Below, piece by piece: positions 20,355 through 28,626 of a DNA stretch of 64,000 nucleotides; position 1 is the first letter of the stretch, and every line of letters starts with the position of its first letter. The translations under genes and the position numbers were made by a program. Where the stretch lies: positions 62,001 through 126,000 of the forward strand of contig NZ_CP022188.1 in NCBI RefSeq assembly GCF_003111665.1, read 5' to 3'. Source of the DNA: Parazoarcus communis. Its GTDB lineage: Bacteria; Pseudomonadota; Gammaproteobacteria; Burkholderiales; Rhodocyclaceae. The notes beneath the pieces were generated by a model, which was given only the letters and a program-made list of their open reading frames with translations, did no database searches and was not told the origin of the DNA.

Positions 20355-20389
20355 AGCAATCCGCTCGCGGACATCAAGAGGTTCAATAC

Positions 20390-21217
20390 ATGCAGATTCA
20401 CACCACGATCGAGTCGCTGCGTGCAGCCCGCGCCAAAGCCGGCCGTGTCGCCCTGGTGCCCACCATGGGCAATCTTCACGAGGGACACATCGCGCTGATG
20501 CGGCAGGCCGGAGCTCAAACCGACTGCGTGATCGCCAGCATCTTCGTCAATCGACTGCAGTTCGGCCCCAGCGAGGACTTCGACAAGTATCCGCGCACGC
20601 TCGAATCCGACTGCGAGAAGCTGGAGGCAGCAGGGGTCAAGCACCTGTTCGCGCCCGACGAAAAGGTGATGTATCCGCAAGTGCAGCACTATCACGTCGA
20701 TCCCGCGCCGGCCCAGGTCTCGATTCTCGACGGCGAATTCCGTCCGGGACACTTCCGGGGCGTCGCCACCGTGGTGCTGAAACTGCTCAATATCGTGCAG
20801 CCCGACGTGGCCCTGTTCGGCAAGAAGGACTATCAGCAGCTGATGGTGCTGTCGAACATGGTGCGCGAACTGGCGCTCCCGATCGAGGTTGTGCCCGGTG
20901 AGACCGTACGTGCCGAAGACGGCCTCGCGCTGTCCTCCCGCAATGGCTACCTGACGGCCGAGCAGCGTGCCGAGGCGCCTGCCCTTCACCGCCTGCTGAC
21001 ACGCATCAGCGCGGCGGTACGCAGCGGTGACCACGACTTCCTGAAGCTCGAAACCGAGGCAATGAGCGAACTCGCGGCGCGCGGCTGGAAACCCGACTAC
21101 GTTGCCATTCGCCACCGCGCAGACCTTCAGCCGCCGGTACATGCCAACGATCCGCTGGTTGTGCTCGCGGCGGCAAGGCTTGGTGTGACCCGACTGATCG
21201 ACAACCTCGAAATCTGA
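20390..21217 (+). CDS. panC: Pantothenate synthetase (pantoate-beta-alanine ligase)
   Basis: ATP-dependent condensation of pantoate with beta-alanine. 275 residues. ATP-binding [10 protein letters not shown] (the HIGH-like motif), [28 protein letters not shown] and the KMSKS-equivalent region SSRNGYL are all present. The family normally reads FVNPLQF, so an Arg replaces Pro here, a minor oddity. ATG 20390 starts the conserved [12 protein letters not shown]-terminus. Confidence 0.95.
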   Translation: MQIHTTIESLRAARAKAGRVALVPTMGNLHEGHIALMRQAGAQTDCVIASIFVNRLQFGPSEDFDKYPRTLESDCEKLEAAGVKHLFAPDEKVMYPQVQHYHVDPAPAQVSILDGEFRPGHFRGVATVVLKLLNIVQPDVALFGKKDYQQLMVLSNMVRELALPIEVVPGETVRAEDGLALSSRNGYLTAEQRAEAPALHRLLTRISAAVRSGDHDFLKLETEAMSELAARGWKPDYVAIRHRADLQPPVHANDPLVVLAAARLGVTRLIDNLEI

Positions 21218-21341
21218 GCCGCGGTGTCACATCAGGGTTCGCCCTGCCTTGCAAGCTGACGCGTAACATCTCAAGCTATGACGAATCAGAATCGCCCCTG
21301 AAGGCGAGTGGCAGTAAAGACCCAGAGGAGGAAACCCGGAG

Positions 21342-21785
21342 ATGACGACTACCGTAGGACAGATTCTTGCCCAGAAGGGCAACAAGGCCATGGCAGTGCT
21401 ACCCAACAGCTCCGTGCTCGACGCGTTGCAGATCATGGCGGAACACGACATCGGCGCAGTGCTCGTTATCGAGGGCGAGCGTCTGGTGGGCATCTTCACG
21501 GAGCGCGACTACGCACGCAAGGTCGTGCTCAAGGGCCTCGTATCGCGCGACGTAAAAATCCGTGAACTGATGACCCCCAACCCGCGCACGGTCACGCCGT
21601 CGTGCACGGTCGATGAGGTCATGCAGACCATGACGGAAAACCGCTTTCGTCACCTGCCGGTTGTCGAAGACGGCAAGATCGCCGGCATCGTGACCATCGG
21701 CGACATGGTGAAATGCATCGTCAGCCAGCAACAGGCCACCATTGATCAGTTGTCGAGCTACATCGCCGGCGATCTCGCGACCTGA
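21342..21785 (+). CDS. Tandem CBS-domain protein
   Basis: 147 residues consisting almost only of two CBS motifs (about 8-62 and 75-135). Features are VLDALQIMAEHDIGAVLVIE, GIFTERDYARKV, the IRELMTPNPRTV linker and RHLPVVEDGKIAGIVTIGD. Such stand-alone CBS pairs (Bateman modules) bind adenosyl nucleotides or NADH; ligand and partner are unknown here. ATG 21342 is preceded by AGGAGG, a strong ribosome-binding site. Confidence 0.9.
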   Translation: MTTTVGQILAQKGNKAMAVLPNSSVLDALQIMAEHDIGAVLVIEGERLVGIFTERDYARKVVLKGLVSRDVKIRELMTPNPRTVTPSCTVDEVMQTMTENRFRHLPVVEDGKIAGIVTIGDMVKCIVSQQQATIDQLSSYIAGDLAT

Positions 21786-21793
21786 GTCTCGTC

Positions 21794-21826
21794 TGGCGGA
21801 GGCCCCTGAAAGGGGCTCATCCGCCA
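21794..21826. terminator. Hairpin between convergent CBS gene and pepN
   Basis: Two nested arms: TGGCGGA/TCCGCCA (21794-21800 with 21820-21826) around GCCCC/GGGGC. Sits between convergent genes, but has no T-tract on either strand, so it may be an RNA-end stabiliser rather than a classic terminator. Confidence 0.45.
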
Positions 21827-21844
21827 GCAGACAGCCCTGCAGGC

Positions 21845-24529
21845 TCAGTTCAGAGCCTTGCCCACAACCTCTGCAACATCCGGCGACAACCCTTCAGACG
21901 CCAGCACGCGCTCGAGTTGCGGCCGGATGCTGGCCTGCAACTCAGGGGTGTAACGCCGCCAGTTCTCCAGCGCCCGCGCCATACGCGAAGCCACCTGCGG
22001 ATTGGTCGCATTGAGCGCAATCACCTGATCGGCCCAGAACCGGTGCCCACTGCCGTCCGCGGCATGGAACTCGCCCGCGTTGGCACGGAAGAAGGTGCCG
22101 AGCAAGGCATAGACCTTGTTCGGATTCGACAGGCTGAAGGCCGGATCAGCCATCAAGGCGCGCACCCGCTCCACAGTCGGCTCTGCCGCATCGCTCCAGC
22201 GCCAGGCACCGGCCTGCAGCGCAAACCACTTGTCGAGCACCAGGGGGTCCTTGAGATAGCGCTGATGGAATGCCTGCAGCGCAGCCTCGCGTGCGGCACC
22301 GGAGACCTGCGCGAGCGCAGCCAGCGCACCGAAACGCTCGGTCATGTTGGTCGCGGCATCGAAGCGCGCCTGCGCCAGCACCAGGCCCTGAGCATCGCCC
22401 GCAGCGGCCAGATAGCGCAGGGCCAGATTGGCCAGCGCACGGCGACCGGCGTCCGCCGGGTGGTAGCGATATTCGCCCGGCACCTGCATTGCAGCGAACA
22501 GGGCGCGCCACTCATCGGCCAGGACAGCGCCCAGATGGCGCGTAAGCCCGACCAGCGCAGCGCGCAGCGCCTGCGGATCGGCAACAGTCATGCGCTCGAG
22601 CAGGAAGCCTTCGGCCGGCATGGCCAGCGCTTGAGCACGGAAGGCAGGGTCGAGCGCCGTGTCTTCGAGCAGCGTGCGGAAAGCCGCAACGAAGGCCTCG
22701 GGCACAGCCTGCATGGCACCGCCGGCAGAGGCCAGGATGATGCGCTCGCTGTAACGCTGCGCGGCATCCCAGCGGTTGAAGGGGTCGCTGTCGTGAGCCA
22801 TGCGGAATGCCAGGCGCGCATCGTCTTCGTCCAGCTCCAGAATCACTGGCGCCGAGAAGCCTCGCAGCAGCGAGGGCACGGGCTCGGCTGCAAGACCGAT
22901 GAAACGGAAGTACTGCTCGGCCGAGTTCAGCGCCAGCACCCGCGTCGTTGCACCCGGCTGAGCCTCACCCTCCAGCTGCAGTGCGCAGTCACGCCCGTCC
23001 GGACCGATCAGGCCGAGCGCCACCGGAATCACCAGCGGCTGCTTCTCGGCCTCGCCCGGAGTCGGCGGCGTATGCTGACTCAGGCTCAGCGTGTAGCTGC
23101 CGCTGGCCGCATCCCACGCGCCGGAGGCCCGCAGGCGTGGCGTGCCGGACTGGCTGTACCAGTGCATGAACTGGTCGAGATCGCGACCATTGGCCTCGGC
23201 CATCGCATCGACGAAATCGTCGCAGGTCACGGCGCAGCCGTCGTGATAGCTGAAGTACAGATCCATGCCGTTGCGGAAACCCTCGGGCCCGAGCAGGGTG
23301 TGCAGCATGCGGATCACTTCCGCCCCCTTCTCGTACACCGTGGCGGTGTAGAAGTTGTTGATCTCCTGATAGCTGTCGGGGCGGATCGGGTGCGCCATCG
23401 GCCCGCCGTCTTCCGGGAACTGTGCCGCACGCAGCACCCGGACATCGTCGATGCGCTTCACCGCCCGCGCCGAGGCAGCGCCTTCGGGGCCGGCTGCGCG
23501 GGCGAGCATGTCGGCCGAGAACTGCTGGTCACGGAACACGGTGAGGCCTTCCTTGAGCGTGAGCTGGAACCAGTCGCGGCAGGTCACGCGGTTACCCGTC
23601 CAGTTGTGGAAGTACTCATGCGCCACCACACTCTCGACGTTCTCGTAGTCGATGTCGGTTGCGGTGTCCGGCTTGGCCAGCACGAACTTGGTGTTGAAGA
23701 TGTTGAGGCCCTTGTTCTCCATCGCCCCCATGTTGAAATCGGCCACTGCAACGATCATGAAGCGGTCGAGATCGAGCTCGAGGCCGAAGGTTGTCTCGTC
23801 CCAGCGCATCGAGTGGACGAGCGAATCCATCGCATGCTCGCAGCGGTCGAGATTGCCTTCCTCCACCCACACCTGGAGCAGCACCTTGCGTCCGGACGCG
23901 GTTTCCACCTCGCGCTCGAGCGCGACCAGCTTTGCCGCCACCAGTGCAAACAGGTAGGACGGTTTGAGGAAGGGGTCTTCCCATTTCGCGTAATGGCGCC
24001 CGTCCGGCAGCTCACCCTGCTCGAGCAGGTTGCCATTCGACAACAGCACCGGGCAGGCCTCACGGTCGGCGTCGAGGGTGACGGTAAAGCGCGCCATCAC
24101 ATCCGGGCGGTCGGGGAAGCAGGTAATGCGGCGAAAACCCTCCGCCTCGCACTGCGTGAAGAAGCCGCCGTTCGACAGGTAGAGCCCGGAGAGCGTGGTG
24201 TTGGCTTTCGGATTGACCCGGGTGACCACCTCAAGCGTCACCGATTGCGCAGGACTGGCCACATCGATCTCGAGCAGGGAGCCCTTTTCGCGCAGCGCGC
24301 CAGCCGCCGGCGTCACCCCGTCGATGCTCAGCGAGACGCGCTCCAGCGCCTCGCCCCACAGCCGGATGGGACCATCGACAGCTGCAGCCGGGTTGCGCAC
24401 GCAAATCATGCGGTTGGTGACGATCGTGGCCGTGGGCTCGAGCCGGAAATGGAGGTCGATGCGCGTGACACTCCAGGCCAGGGGCTGGTAATCGACCCGT
24501 TGAATGGTGGGGGCTTGTTCGGTTCTCAT
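21845..24529 (-). CDS. pepN: Aminopeptidase N (M1 family)
   Basis: Zinc metallopeptidase removing N-terminal residues from peptides. 894 residues from ATG 24529, close to the 870 of E. coli PepN. Substrate-anchoring GAMEN 268-272, zinc site HEYFH 304-308 with the third ligand Glu 327 (KEGLT) 18 residues on, then the long C-terminal superhelical domain. The frame extends 33 codons upstream without family similarity; the QAPTIQRVDYQPLAW start supports the chosen ATG. Follows the Usp gene on the same strand across a short repeat tract. Confidence 0.94.
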   Translation of the reverse strand: MRTEQAPTIQRVDYQPLAWSVTRIDLHFRLEPTATIVTNRMICVRNPAAAVDGPIRLWGEALERVSLSIDGVTPAAGALREKGSLLEIDVASPAQSVTLEVVTRVNPKANTTLSGLYLSNGGFFTQCEAEGFRRITCFPDRPDVMARFTVTLDADREACPVLLSNGNLLEQGELPDGRHYAKWEDPFLKPSYLFALVAAKLVALEREVETASGRKVLLQVWVEEGNLDRCEHAMDSLVHSMRWDETTFGLELDLDRFMIVAVADFNMGAMENKGLNIFNTKFVLAKPDTATDIDYENVESVVAHEYFHNWTGNRVTCRDWFQLTLKEGLTVFRDQQFSADMLARAAGPEGAASARAVKRIDDVRVLRAAQFPEDGGPMAHPIRPDSYQEINNFYTATVYEKGAEVIRMLHTLLGPEGFRNGMDLYFSYHDGCAVTCDDFVDAMAEANGRDLDQFMHWYSQSGTPRLRASGAWDAASGSYTLSLSQHTPPTPGEAEKQPLVIPVALGLIGPDGRDCALQLEGEAQPGATTRVLALNSAEQYFRFIGLAAEPVPSLLRGFSAPVILELDEDDARLAFRMAHDSDPFNRWDAAQRYSERIILASAGGAMQAVPEAFVAAFRTLLEDTALDPAFRAQALAMPAEGFLLERMTVADPQALRAALVGLTRHLGAVLADEWRALFAAMQVPGEYRYHPADAGRRALANLALRYLAAAGDAQGLVLAQARFDAATNMTERFGALAALAQVSGAAREAALQAFHQRYLKDPLVLDKWFALQAGAWRWSDAAEPTVERVRALMADPAFSLSNPNKVYALLGTFFRANAGEFHAADGSGHRFWADQVIALNATNPQVASRMARALENWRRYTPELQASIRPQLERVLASEGLSPDVAEVVGKALN

Positions 24530-24671
24530 TCTGACTCCGGCTTTGGCTGCGACTTGCGGCGAAACCGGAAGTGTAAGGCGCCCGGGGCCACATGCCCAAC
24601 CACAAGACGAACGTGCGTAATGAAGCAAAGCCGGAAAACGGGAACCGCTCGCCCCGACGAACTCGGTCGCC

Positions 24672-24719
24672 GAAGTCAGTTACTGAAGTCAGTTACTGAA
24701 GTCAGTTACTGAAGTCAGT
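24672..24719. repeat. 13-bp tandem repeat, 3.7 copies
   Basis: Unit GAAGTCAGTTACT occurs perfectly three times (24672-24684, 24685-24697, 24698-24710) plus nine bases of a fourth copy (24711-24719). It lies between the stop of the tandem-Usp gene and the start of pepN, so copy number could vary without touching either protein. Confidence 0.95.
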
Positions 24720-24727
24720 CGCCGAAC

Positions 24728-25624
24728 TCAATCGAACTCGCGGTCGGTCACCATGACATCGCCGTTGGACTGGGCGAGGATGTGTTTGGTCACGCTACCC
24801 AGCAGCAACTCTTCGAGCAAGCCCAGCCCGCGCTTGCCGATCACGATCAGGTCACAATCCTGCTCCTGCTCCTGCGCGAGAATCGTGGCAGCCGCATCTC
24901 CGTGCAAGACGATGCGACGAACACCTGCGTCCCCCAGCCCCGCGGCATCCACGAGGGCATTCATTTTCTCGACGGCCTCACGCTTGGCGGTTACCCGCAG
25001 GGCAGCCAGGGCGTCGCTCTCGACGCCGGCGTAACGCAGCTTGCCTTCAAAAGGCACTTCGAATGCGTGCAGCAGGATCAGATCGGCCTTTGGCGCCACT
25101 GAGCGGGCAAAACGCAACGCATCTGCGGAGCGCGGCGAAAAATCGACCGGAACCAGTACGCGCTGATAGTTTTCATGCGGCATCTGCTTGACCACCAGCA
25201 TGGCCCGTGAGCTCTTGCTCAGCATGCGCTCGGTCGTCGTCCCGAGCAGCCACTCGCGAACCACGCTCGATCCGCGAGCGCCCAACACCAGCAGGTCCGC
25301 ATCGATGACCTCCGCGTATTCGCTCAGCTCCGACATCACCGCACCGGTAGCCAGATGCATGTCGACCCTGGCGCCATAGCGCTGGCCGATATCATCGACC
25401 AGTTCGCGGACCTCGCCACGCACCTCGTCGAGCAGACGCGCCGCCACGTCACCGGTACCGACATCGACCAGATGCCGCAAGGCGTTAAGCCCGCTGCCAT
25501 TCACCACGTGGGCAATCGACAGCCGGGCACCGACCTCGCTTGCCACCATTGCAGCACGCTCCGCCGCGTGCCGCGCAAAGGCGGAAAGATCACTTGCCGC
25601 AAGCAGCGTACGAATCGATTGCAT
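24728..25624 (-). CDS. Tandem universal stress protein (two Usp domains)
   Basis: 298 residues made of two UspA folds (about 1-145 and 152-298). Each carries the nucleotide-binding signature G-2X-G-9X-G(S/T): GARGSSVVREWLLGTT in the first and GKRGLGLLEELLLGSV in the second, so both are predicted ATP binders. Lies 82 bases downstream of the P-type ATPase on the same strand and is likely co-transcribed with it. Tandem Usp proteins act in stress or energy-limitation responses; no specific role can be read here. Confidence 0.92.
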   Translation of the reverse strand: MQSIRTLLAASDLSAFARHAAERAAMVASEVGARLSIAHVVNGSGLNALRHLVDVGTGDVAARLLDEVRGEVRELVDDIGQRYGARVDMHLATGAVMSELSEYAEVIDADLLVLGARGSSVVREWLLGTTTERMLSKSSRAMLVVKQMPHENYQRVLVPVDFSPRSADALRFARSVAPKADLILLHAFEVPFEGKLRYAGVESDALAALRVTAKREAVEKMNALVDAAGLGDAGVRRIVLHGDAAATILAQEQEQDCDLIVIGKRGLGLLEELLLGSVTKHILAQSNGDVMVTDREFD

Positions 25625-25706
25625 GGATCACCCTCCCTCATCTCATCCGGAATCGCTGCCGACCCCGGTCCGTTATCGAATTGCGCCCCGCGCGGGCTTT
25701 ACCGGC

Positions 25707-28418
25707 TCAGAGCCTGCGCAGCATGACTTTCTCCGCCTCGATCACCAGCAGCACGATGATGCCGAACAGCAGAATCCGTACCCACTCGTCCATCCCCAGC
25801 GCCTCGGTACCGAAGAGTGCCTGCATCGCCGGCAGGTAGGTGAACAGCGCCTGGCAAATCAGCAGCAAGGCAATTGCATACAGCACGTAGCGATTACCGA
25901 AGAAGCCCTCGCGATTGAGGATGGATCCGTAAAAGCTGCGCACATTGAACAGATAGAAGACCTCGCCGATCAGGATCGCATTTACGGTCACCGTCCTTGC
26001 GGCCTCCAGTCCGGCACCACGATTGAGTTCCCACAGGAACAGCCCCATCCCGCCCGCGACCAGCAATACGCCGACGAACACGATACGCCATACCAGGAAA
26101 CGGGTCAGCAGCGGCTCCATGGGGTCACGCGGCGGACGCTGCATGATGTCGCGCTCGGGCGCCTCGAAGGCGAGCGCTAGCGAGAGCGTCACCGCCGTGA
26201 TCATGTTCACCCACAGGATCTGTGCCGGCGTAATCGGCATCGTAAGGCCGAACAGCACCGCAGCCAAAACCATTGCCCCCTGACCGATATTGGTGGGCAG
26301 GATGAACACGATCGCCTTCTTGAGGTTGTCGTACACCCGCCGCCCCTCCTCCACCGCAGCGGCCACCGACGCAAAGTTGTCGTCGGCAAGGACCATCTCG
26401 GCCGCCTCCTTGGCCGCCTCGGTGCCCTTGCGTCCCATCGCCACGCCAACGTCGGCACGCTTGAGCGCGGGTGCATCATTGACACCGTCCCCGGTCATCG
26501 AGACCACCTCGCCCTGCGCCTGCAGCGCCTTCACCAGGCGCAACTTGTGCTCGGGGCTGGCGCGGGCAAAGATATCGACGTCGCCGACCACGCCTGCAAG
26601 CTGTGCATCATCGAGCGCTTCGATCTCCGCCCCGGTAATGACGCTCTGCGCCGAAGCCAGTCCGAGTTGCTGCCCGATCGCCCGCGCAGTGACCGCATGA
26701 TCACCGGTGATCATCTTGACCCGGATGCCTGCCGACAGGCACCGGGCGACCGCGGCTACAGCCTCGTCGCGCGGCGGATCGGTCAGGCCGAGAATCGCGA
26801 GCAAGGTGAAGCCACCGGCTTCGACATTGGCGAAATCGAGCGCGCTCTGACGCTCGGTATCGTAGCGCTCGGCAATCGCCAGCAGACGCATGCCCTGTGC
26901 CGCAGCCTCCTCCATGCTGGCATACCAGCGCTCACACTGCAGGGGGCCATCAAGTTCGCCTTCACGCTGAGTCGAGCACAGGGACAGCACCCGCTCGGGC
27001 GCCCCCTTGAGCAGAATCAGCCCGCCGCCACGGTGGTCGTGGTGCAGGGTTGCCATGAAGCGGTGCTCGGACTCGAACGGGATGGCGTCGACCCGCGGCA
27101 GGGCCTCGCGCTCGAACGCCGCATCCAGACCGGCCTTGGCTGCGAGCGTCAGCAAGGCGCCCTCGGTCGGATCTCCGACCAGATGCCACAGATCATCGTC
27201 CAGCGCCAGCGTGGCGTCATTGCACAATAGCGCCGCGCGGCCAATACGCTGCAAGCCCGGACACTCAAGCGCGTCGAGTTCGCGCCCGTCGCGGCTGAAG
27301 CCGCCATGGGGCGCGTAACCCGCCCCTGAAACCGCCAGCGCCCCGTCAGCGATCAACACCTGCTGCACGGTCATCTCGTTACGCGTGAGGGTGCCGGTCT
27401 TGTCGGTGCAGATCACGGTGACCGAACCCAGCGCCTCGACCGCCGGCAGGCGGCGAATGATGGCATTGCGTCGCGCCATCGCCTGCACGCCGATTGCCAG
27501 CGTGATCGTCATGATTGCAGGCAGCCCTTCCGGGATTGCCGCGACAGCAAGACCGACCGCTGCAAGAAACATCTCGCCCGACGGATATCCCCGCACCATG
27601 ACACCGAACACGTAGGTGACCGTCGCTATGGCCAGTATGGCCCACGTCAGCACACGACCAAAACCGGCCAACTGCCGCAGCAGCGGCGTACTGAGCGTTT
27701 GCACCTCGTTGAGCATCGCGCTGATGCGACCGATCTCGGTCCGCGTCGCAGTCGCCACGACCACTCCGACTGCCTGACCGTAAATGACAAGGGTTCCGGA
27801 GTAGGCCATGCAGACACGATCGCCAAGCGCTGCGCTTGCACTCACCGCTGCCGTGCCCTTTTCAACCGCGAGCGATTCGCCGGTGAGCGCTGCTTCCTCG
27901 ATGCGCAAACTCCGCACCTCCAGCAGGCGCAGGTCGGCCGGCACCTTGTCACCGGAGACCAGAAAGACGATGTCTCCGGGCACCAGCGTGTCTGCCATCA
28001 CCTCCTGCCGGCGTCCGTCACGCAGCACCTGGGCCTGCAGCGAGAGCATGTTGCGGATCGCATCCAGCGCACGCTCTGCCTTGCCTTCCTGAATGAAGCC
28101 GATGATGGCATTGATCACGACTACACCGAAGATCACCCCGGCGTCGACCGCGTGCCCCAGGGTTGCCGTGACAACGCCCGCAGCCAGCAACACGTAGATC
28201 AGGACATTGTGAAACTGGAGCAGAAAACGCAGCCATGGGCCGCGCCCCTTGGGCGGCGGCAGCGCATTCGGGCCGAAGCGCGATTGGCGCTCCTGAAGGT
28301 CGGCAGCACTCAGCCCGAGCCGCCGGTTCGCACTCAGGCACTCAATGGCATCGGAGGCCGGGCAGGCATGCCAATCGGCCTGCGCGCCACCCGGATCATG
28401 TTCGAATCTGGCATTCAT
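25707..28418 (-). CDS. Cation-transporting P-type ATPase (PMCA/SERCA-like P2 subgroup)
   Basis: 903-residue integral membrane ATPase. Actuator motif TGES 179-182, M4 ion-site PEGL 296-299, phosphorylation site DKTGT 339-343 (Asp 339), hinge TGDGVNDAPALK, then the six-helix C-terminal membrane part. The PEGLP motif and length place it with Ca/Na/H type P2 pumps rather than heavy-metal pumps. M6 reads WVNMITAVTLSLALAFE, lacking the Asp of SERCA, so calcium specificity is doubtful; the ion cannot be assigned. A cation-ATPase N-terminal domain (ANRRLGLSAADLQER) is present. Confidence 0.92.
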   Translation of the reverse strand: MNARFEHDPGGAQADWHACPASDAIECLSANRRLGLSAADLQERQSRFGPNALPPPKGRGPWLRFLLQFHNVLIYVLLAAGVVTATLGHAVDAGVIFGVVVINAIIGFIQEGKAERALDAIRNMLSLQAQVLRDGRRQEVMADTLVPGDIVFLVSGDKVPADLRLLEVRSLRIEEAALTGESLAVEKGTAAVSASAALGDRVCMAYSGTLVIYGQAVGVVVATATRTEIGRISAMLNEVQTLSTPLLRQLAGFGRVLTWAILAIATVTYVFGVMVRGYPSGEMFLAAVGLAVAAIPEGLPAIMTITLAIGVQAMARRNAIIRRLPAVEALGSVTVICTDKTGTLTRNEMTVQQVLIADGALAVSGAGYAPHGGFSRDGRELDALECPGLQRIGRAALLCNDATLALDDDLWHLVGDPTEGALLTLAAKAGLDAAFEREALPRVDAIPFESEHRFMATLHHDHRGGGLILLKGAPERVLSLCSTQREGELDGPLQCERWYASMEEAAAQGMRLLAIAERYDTERQSALDFANVEAGGFTLLAILGLTDPPRDEAVAAVARCLSAGIRVKMITGDHAVTARAIGQQLGLASAQSVITGAEIEALDDAQLAGVVGDVDIFARASPEHKLRLVKALQAQGEVVSMTGDGVNDAPALKRADVGVAMGRKGTEAAKEAAEMVLADDNFASVAAAVEEGRRVYDNLKKAIVFILPTNIGQGAMVLAAVLFGLTMPITPAQILWVNMITAVTLSLALAFEAPERDIMQRPPRDPMEPLLTRFLVWRIVFVGVLLVAGGMGLFLWELNRGAGLEAARTVTVNAILIGEVFYLFNVRSFYGSILNREGFFGNRYVLYAIALLLICQALFTYLPAMQALFGTEALGMDEWVRILLFGIIVLLVIEAEKVMLRRL

Positions 28419-28460
28419 TTACGGACACCTGGAACAGGTTCAGAAACACGGCTTACATGC

Positions 28461-28480
28461 TTGCACATATCTACATGCAA
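28461..28480. promoter_or_regulatory. Inverted repeat TTGCA-N10-TGCAA between divergent genes
   Basis: Arms 28461-28465 and 28476-28480, in the 208-bp gap between the ATPase (minus) and the EF-G-like gene (plus). An overlapping direct repeat of (T/C)TACATGC occurs at 28453-28460 and 28471-28478. Possible regulator site; no known regulator assigned. Confidence 0.35.
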
Positions 28481-28626
28481 TTGCCGCTTTGGTTCCCTTA
28501 AAACACGTGCTGCCGTGCAAATGGACGTTCGGGAAGAAGCCCGCAGCATCCGGCTTGATATAGCGCATTGCCATGGCTCCGACACTGGCGGAAACTTGAG
28601 CCATTCGTTACACGGAGGGATGTGCA

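Noticed and set aside
21917..24712. 931-codon open frame antisense to pepN
   Set aside because: Mirror of a GC-rich gene; no domains or ribosome-binding site, while pepN carries intact GAMEN and HEXXH motifs.
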